Assembly: GCF_024713975.1 (NCBI RefSeq)
Contig: NC_091106.1
Coordinates: forward strand, 10,023,001-10,087,000
DNA length: 64,000 nt
Source: Paralichthys olivaceus
Taxonomy: Eukaryota > Chordata > Actinopteri > Pleuronectiformes > Paralichthyidae
Direction of reading: 5' to 3'
This document shows positions 42,528-64,000 of this stretch, piece by piece (position 1 is the stretch's first letter; each line of letters begins with the position of its first letter). The notes under the pieces are model-generated. The model saw nothing but the letters and a program-made list of their open reading frames with translations, had not been told where the DNA came from and searched no databases. The translations under genes and the position numbers were made by a program.

Positions 42528-43622
42528 ATGGATGTGGTGTCCAGGGGAAATGCCATAGCTGATGTTGCGGCTAAAGCTGCAGCTCGCCTACCACTTCCTC
42601 CTTCAAGTACACAGGCTGTTGCACTCACATCTGATATGTCCTCCTCTCTTTCTGCAGTTCAGTCCACTGCCACTCCTCCTGAGATTTCCCTGTGGAAGGC
42701 TTCCGGGGCTACGTTTCGAACTGGTGTGTGGTATGGTCCTGACAACAAACCCTATTTGCCTAAACATTTGGTTGGTAAAGACCATGTGTCAAAAGGGGGG
42801 ATGTTAGCTATGATCATGGAACATTGGTTTACAAAAGGTTTCTCCACCTATGCTCAAAAACACTTGGAGGCATGTGTTATCTGTGCCACACACAACGTCG
42901 GCAGACCAGTGGCTGTAACCAGCCAAACGGCACACCCGCCACCTACTCGACCTTTTGAATATCTGATGATGGACTTCATAGAGCTATCACCATCAGAAGG
43001 TAAATCTCACTGCTTAGTGATGGTCGATATGTGGTCAAAATGGGTTGAAGCCTTTCCTGCCTCAAAACAAACTGCAAGTGTAGTCACCAAAGCACTGTTA
43101 CGAGACATCATTCCACGATGGGGGATTCTTAGCAGAATCTCAAGTGACAACGGCAGACACTTCGTAAACGAAGCTGTCAAACTCTCATCTGGGAATGGAT
43201 GTGCGAACACACTGTGCATATCATCCAGCCAGTGGTGGAGCTGTGGAACGAGAGAATGGCACACTCAAAACTAAGCTTGCAAAATGCTGTGAAGACACAG
43301 GTCTCACATGGACAAAGGTCCTGCCTCTGGTGCTGATGTATATGAGGATGAGAAAACAAACCAGGTCTAACCTTTCACCTTATGAGATTCTTTTTACAAC
43401 TCCTCCCCACATTGGTGTGGGTCCTTCACCCTCTCCACTTCCATCCACAGACTTGTGTGATCATGATATGTTGTCCTATTGTTCTAACCTGACTAATGCT
43501 CTTTCAGACATCAGGAAACAGGTGACATCTTCCATACCTCATCCAGCGACTGAACCACTTCACAACCACCATCCAGGCGACTTTGTGGTGGTCAACAACT
43601 TTCACTTCCACAACTTTCGTTA
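42528..43622 (+). pseudogene. ERV integrase remnant
   Basis: The first frame (42528-43274) has the zinc-binding Cys pair in ACVICATHN, the first catalytic Asp in MMDFIEL and the second in SSDNGRHF. A frameshift near 43190-43200 moves the third acidic residue (in VERENGTL) and the C-terminal part into another frame, which ends at 43623. No env-like frame follows. Confidence 0.8.
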
Positions 43623-43624
43623 AC

Positions 43625-43770
43625 ATTTTCACTGATTTCCCAGGAAATAATTCATGGATCTTGATGAGCAAAACTCTGTCACATTTAGTGGACCCACTTC
43701 TATGAGCAATGTGATGGAGAAACACACTCTAAGTGCCATCCTAGTTCATTAAGGTTTCTTGGATAGCTTA
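43625..43770 (+). repeat. Dispersed repeat family R1, fragment
   Basis: Text around ataattcatggatcttgatg matches the middle of the copy at 9310-9650. It abuts the end of the integrase remnant. Confidence 0.5.
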
Positions 43771-45500
43771 ATCGCTGAAGCAGTAAATTACTATTTATTC
43801 TAGGTTTTCATTTCTTTTATAAATCGCTGTTAGAACAATTATTAGGGAAAAATTCAATACTGGCTCTGTCTGCACGCTGGCTGCTTTTCTGTTTCACAAC
43901 ATGAACAAGAAATTATTTGGGTGTTGGTATCCAAACATGTTCTGTCATAGTATTGATCCATTAATTAACAATTAAACAGATCAATGGTCCATGAGAGGAA
44001 CTTGCAGCTCTAGTTAGATCTACGCACCTTTGAATTGGTTAAGCTCTACAGCTGAAAAAGCACGTTTGTGTAATGGAATAAACTTGTTGTTGCTTTTCAA
44101 ACAAAACTAATTTGCATGAATGATAATAGGTTGAGACAATGTTCCAACCTTTTATGCTATTCAGCTAAAGAATCATTTAAAACCAGTTGGATTAGTTAAA
44201 AAGTGCATTTTCACAAAGCTGAGGATGAGCTGTTTTTCTTCGCTCAGGAAAAGTACTCATGCAAGTATTGAAGTTGTTATGTTTCGTGTGAGTGTGGAGC
44301 CAGATTCAAATCGAGATCTAGAAAGAACATGGGTGAGGAACAGCGATGAGTCCCTTCAACCTAATCTCCTGCTGAGCAGTTAGTCCTGAGAATCACTTCC
44401 TGTCTGTCAGTTGCAATGTGAGAAAGCAAGAGAGTGAGCAGCTTGTTTCAGGCCACTGCAGCAGTGTGTGTGTGTGTGTGTGTGTGTGTGAAGGGGCTGC
44501 AGGACAATCTTTTAATGGGCAGCAGAGGCTGAGGCCTGCCCATCCTGTCCATTTCAATTAAACAAAACTGCTGACTACTCTTGCACACTCACACACACAT
44601 TCTTCTTTCACTGGTACGCATTCAAAACCATTGCACTCATTCAGCAGTGTTTTTTGCCTTAAAAATGTTTCAACCCATTTCATGGCGCACCATAGATTGG
44701 TTTCGCTAATCCTCCACTGTCCTCTTCACACAGTCAGAGGGGGAAAATGAGAACACGGCAGAACAATCCAACTTTGAAGTCGAGCCGAGCCGTTGTTTAG
44801 AAATAAATCTTAAACCACTTTACTTTATTAAAACATCTTTAATAGAGCATTTCTTTAACCATCCATCTTATAAAGTATTTAAGTGAGAAATAATAATTTG
44901 AGGATTCCACCCTTTGAACAGGACATTGTAAAACAGAGACAAGCATCTTTGATCATTCATGGGACAAAAACGATTGGGAGTAAAGCTGCAGTTGAAGCTA
45001 TCAAGCTGAATGAAGAGGTGCTAACAAGATTACAGACTTCTTCTACCTGTCCCACCAAAGAAATAATTAAGGGTCTGTTGTCAGACTAGAACAGACTACT
45101 GCAGCGTTTATACAGCTGAAGGTCAAATAAGATTGATTCCACTTCTTCTCTTCCCTTTTGCAGTAAAACGTGTTAAATACAGATATCAAAGTGCTGTTAT
45201 TAGCGTCACACAGAAAACTGTGAATATAACTTCTAGAATATGGCAAAAATACACATAAAAAGTTTGCGTGTATATTTCAAGATATACAAATACCCATGAT
45301 GCTTTGGACAGGCACACCAGAGAGGCCTCTCAGGACACACAATGCTGTGTCAGCATGCTTCAGTCACTGAATTGATAGCTTGAACTACATAGGCATGCGT
45401 TAATGATTTATGATGCCCCTCAGAGCTGCCGTCCTAATGAGTTCATTGCACTAATTGTTTTTTTTTTATTCTCAAGACCTGTAGAAGGAGAATGCGTTTG
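43771..45500. other. Intergenic, retrovirus to micu1
   Basis: AT-rich DNA with a GT microsatellite (44464-44490). A 68-codon frame at 44883-45089 has a protein-like composition but no family I recognise. Confidence 0.5.
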
Positions 45501-45519
45501 ATGCTTTATGGGTTGTTGC

Positions 45520-45525
45520 TTTATT
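45520..45525 (-). promoter_or_regulatory. Candidate polyadenylation signal of micu1
   Basis: AATAAA on the minus strand, only 39 bases after the stop. Another at 45465-45470 would give a slightly longer 3' UTR. Confidence 0.45.
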
Positions 45526-45563
45526 CACACAGTGTCCTTCTCTTTTCGCTCAGCCGCTGCTTC

Positions 45564-61981
<16,418 letters not shown>

Positions 61982-61983
61982 CT

Positions 61984-62200
61984 GCAGAGAGGGAGGGGCA
62001 CAACGAGGGAGGAGATGGGGATTGGGGAGAGGGAGGGAGACAGCAGGGGAGTAGAGGAGGAAGAGAGGAGGATTGGGGAGTTTGTGGGAAGAGATGGGGT
62101 TCAGTAGATGGAATGATTGGGGGAGGGAAAAAGTGGGAATTTCAGAGGTGGGGAGTTGGCGATGATGGTTATTCACGAGGAAGAGAGGAGAGAGAAAATG
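61984..62200 (-). promoter_or_regulatory. Long pyrimidine-rich tract upstream of the micu1 microexon
   Basis: The plus strand is almost entirely purine (gagggagg-type text) for about 200 bases, so the micu1 pre-mRNA is C/U-rich right up to the microexon acceptor. Such tracts are typical targets of PTB-family splicing repressors; the role is inferred. Confidence 0.6.
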
Positions 62201-64000
62201 GAGGGATTACTTGTTATGTGAATGAGAGAGAATGGCTGATACAAATTAATCAACAGTTAACAATGGCTAGGTCAGGTCACATCAACATATGATTAAAGCA
62301 GCTAAAAGCATGCCCACATCATCATCAGGGTGGGGAGGAGAACTCACATGGTGTGAATTGACAACAGAGAAAAGATGCAGTTAAACAACTGGTTGAACAA
62401 ACAGAGAAATCCCATTTAAAGGCTCCTCAAATAACTGTGTTTCCAGGAGAACAAAAATAAAACAAACAGGGTGAGTCAATATGAACAGTTGTTAAACAAC
62501 CAGACAGGGCATGTGCAGTTTGCCTACATACAAACTGAACCTGGAACAAATTGTGTGAGCAGGAGACGGTGAGGAGGGGGATGAAGCCAGAGGTTTATAA
62601 CACGTATACTTTTATCTTCCCCTCAACTATGGACAAACAGTATGCATGTGACAAATCTCTCAGTTGGCTGTGCTATTTTTAAATTAAATCACGTGAAGTG
62701 AGACATAGAGGTCTTTAAAGAGAGCTCTCATGTTACTCTCACATAAATACTCTACTTCTTTCAGCAGATAACCTTAGCCTTGATCATAGTTTAACCCAAG
62801 CTGAAACACTCCCCTCGCACTTCACCACACCCTCCATCAAATTCATGATTTACACACTACAGAGATTGCGCCACTATACTCGCCGCGGCCATTTCATTTA
62901 GGTCTGATTCATTGCAGTTTTAAAGTTCATGTGAACTCGATTTCATGGCTTCTTGGCAGGAAACTGTAATGGTTTGTTCCACCTCCAACTAGCTAGGGGT
63001 GCCCATCAAGCCAATGAGGAAGAGGCATGTGTCTCTGGGCAAAAAGAGTTGGATAGTGCTTGTGAGGGAGGGGAGCTCTCGGGTCGCTCTGAGCATGGCA
63101 GGAAAATCTCATGGGACATCCAAAGCTAAACTCAGTAACAGAGAAAACCATGTGTCGAGGGATTTGCTTGGCAAATAAAAGAAACACGAGGCCTGAAGAT
63201 AGGAACAACATTTATATAAGCAGACAAGGGCCATAAATATACCCTGCTCAGTTTCCAAATTTCTTATACTTGTGTTTCTAAGAGTATAATTTTAATTTCT
63301 TTCCATTTTTTATGTTGCTGTAACCCCCCTGTCCATGGTTAGTATTTATTTATTTCTATGACAGTGAGTCATACATTGTTTCTGTTTTATGTATCCACTT
63401 TTTTACATTGCTGTCATTTTAGTCAATAAGATGAATGAATTTGCCAGTTTGATTTGTATTGTACCTTATAGAAGAAGATCATTATGCTATTATTTATCAC
63501 TTATGAGAATCGAGACTCAGAAAAAGACAAATATAAAATAGACATATGCTACTTACTTATTACAAAACAATCTCAGGGAATTACATTTTAGTTGTGTGTT
63601 GAAAAGCAAGGCTGACTTAGAAGTTAGTTAACTGTGAGTTGATACATGGTTTTTCTTGAGAGATACTATCTGACTTAAAAACCTCACATTCTAATCCCTA
63701 ATTCCTTCAAGGTTTGCATATTTAAAATCCAAGGCTGGCAGTGATAAAACACTAAAATTAGTATTCTGGTATAATAAAGTCTAATTATCAAGTGCAAATG
63801 TAATTTGCTTAATCGTATGAAAGTAAGATCAATATTTCTGAGTTAAGTGACACATTTCTGACAAGATTCTTAAATGATAACTTTCTAGGTATGTGCATAA
63901 GGAAAATGCTGAAAAGTGAGAGCATTGTTCCTGGGACGGCATTGGTACAGTTGAGTTTTTCAAAAGACATTTTTACATTCAAGGTGCTACTGTTTTATCT
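62201..64000. other. micu1 intron, right edge
   Basis: I looked on the minus strand for the preceding MICU1 exon (text near DQYIIKRFDGK) and did not find it. It should lie beyond the window. Confidence 0.6.

Larger units (their letters stand above)
39869..43622 (+). mobile_element. Degenerate endogenous retrovirus (gag-pro-pol)
   Basis: Remnants of gag, protease, reverse transcriptase, RNase H and integrase lie in retroviral order on one strand, broken by stops, frameshifts and deletions. A YVDD active-site box and integrase text resembling gamma/epsilon-type retroviruses place it among ERV1-like elements; this is recognition by eye, not a phylogeny. I could not find matching LTRs, a primer-binding site or an env frame. 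It cannot encode a working virus as it stands. Confidence 0.85.

Overview
The window is vertebrate nuclear DNA, almost certainly from a ray-finned (teleost, probably percomorph) fish. Compact multi-exon genes have vertebrate GT-AG splice sites. The proteins read as close relatives of human UNC5B, SLC29A3, PSAP, MRPS6, NOLC1 and MICU1. The intergenic DNA carries dispersed repeats, microsatellites and a decayed endogenous retrovirus. Everything here comes from reading the sequence and from remembered family sequences; no search was run.

Layout: (1) 503-6726, + strand: the last nine coding exons of unc5b (netrin receptor), from the transmembrane exon to the stop. (2) 6727-14457: 3' UTR, repeats, a ~560-bp direct duplication and a probable non-coding first exon of slc29a3. 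(3) 14569-18856, +: slc29a3 (lysosomal/mitochondrial nucleoside transporter ENT3), complete in five coding exons. (4) 20598-27713, -: psap (prosaposin), 15 coding exons, convergent with slc29a3 and including a 6-nt microexon. (5) 30180-30512, -: mrps6 in one exon. (6) 31621-37050, +: nolc1 (Nopp140), 14 exons, with a strongly expanded Ser/acidic - Lys/Ala/Pro repeat region. (7) about 39.87-43.62 kb, +: a frameshifted gag-pro-pol endogenous retrovirus without a recognisable env. (8) 45564-61981, -, running off the right edge: the 3' exons of micu1 (mitochondrial Ca2+ uptake gatekeeper), including a 12-nt microexon reading Asp-Phe-Trp-Gln.

The genes do not form an operon-like unit. The grouping is conserved synteny: UNC5B, SLC29A3, PSAP and MICU1 are near neighbours on human 10q22. 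NOLC1 lies elsewhere on human 10q and MRPS6 on another chromosome. slc29a3 and psap, two lysosome-related genes, meet tail to tail, and both have the same 10-bp palindrome (GTCAGCTGAC) in their presumed promoters.

I see no unmistakable new biological system. The observations most worth following are the two microexons (micu1 and psap), each behind a long pyrimidine-rich intron stretch. Next come a perfect 15-bp hairpin in the slc29a3 3' region, the nolc1 repeat expansion, the shared promoter palindrome, and a (CA)n tract beginning inside an slc29a3 splice donor.
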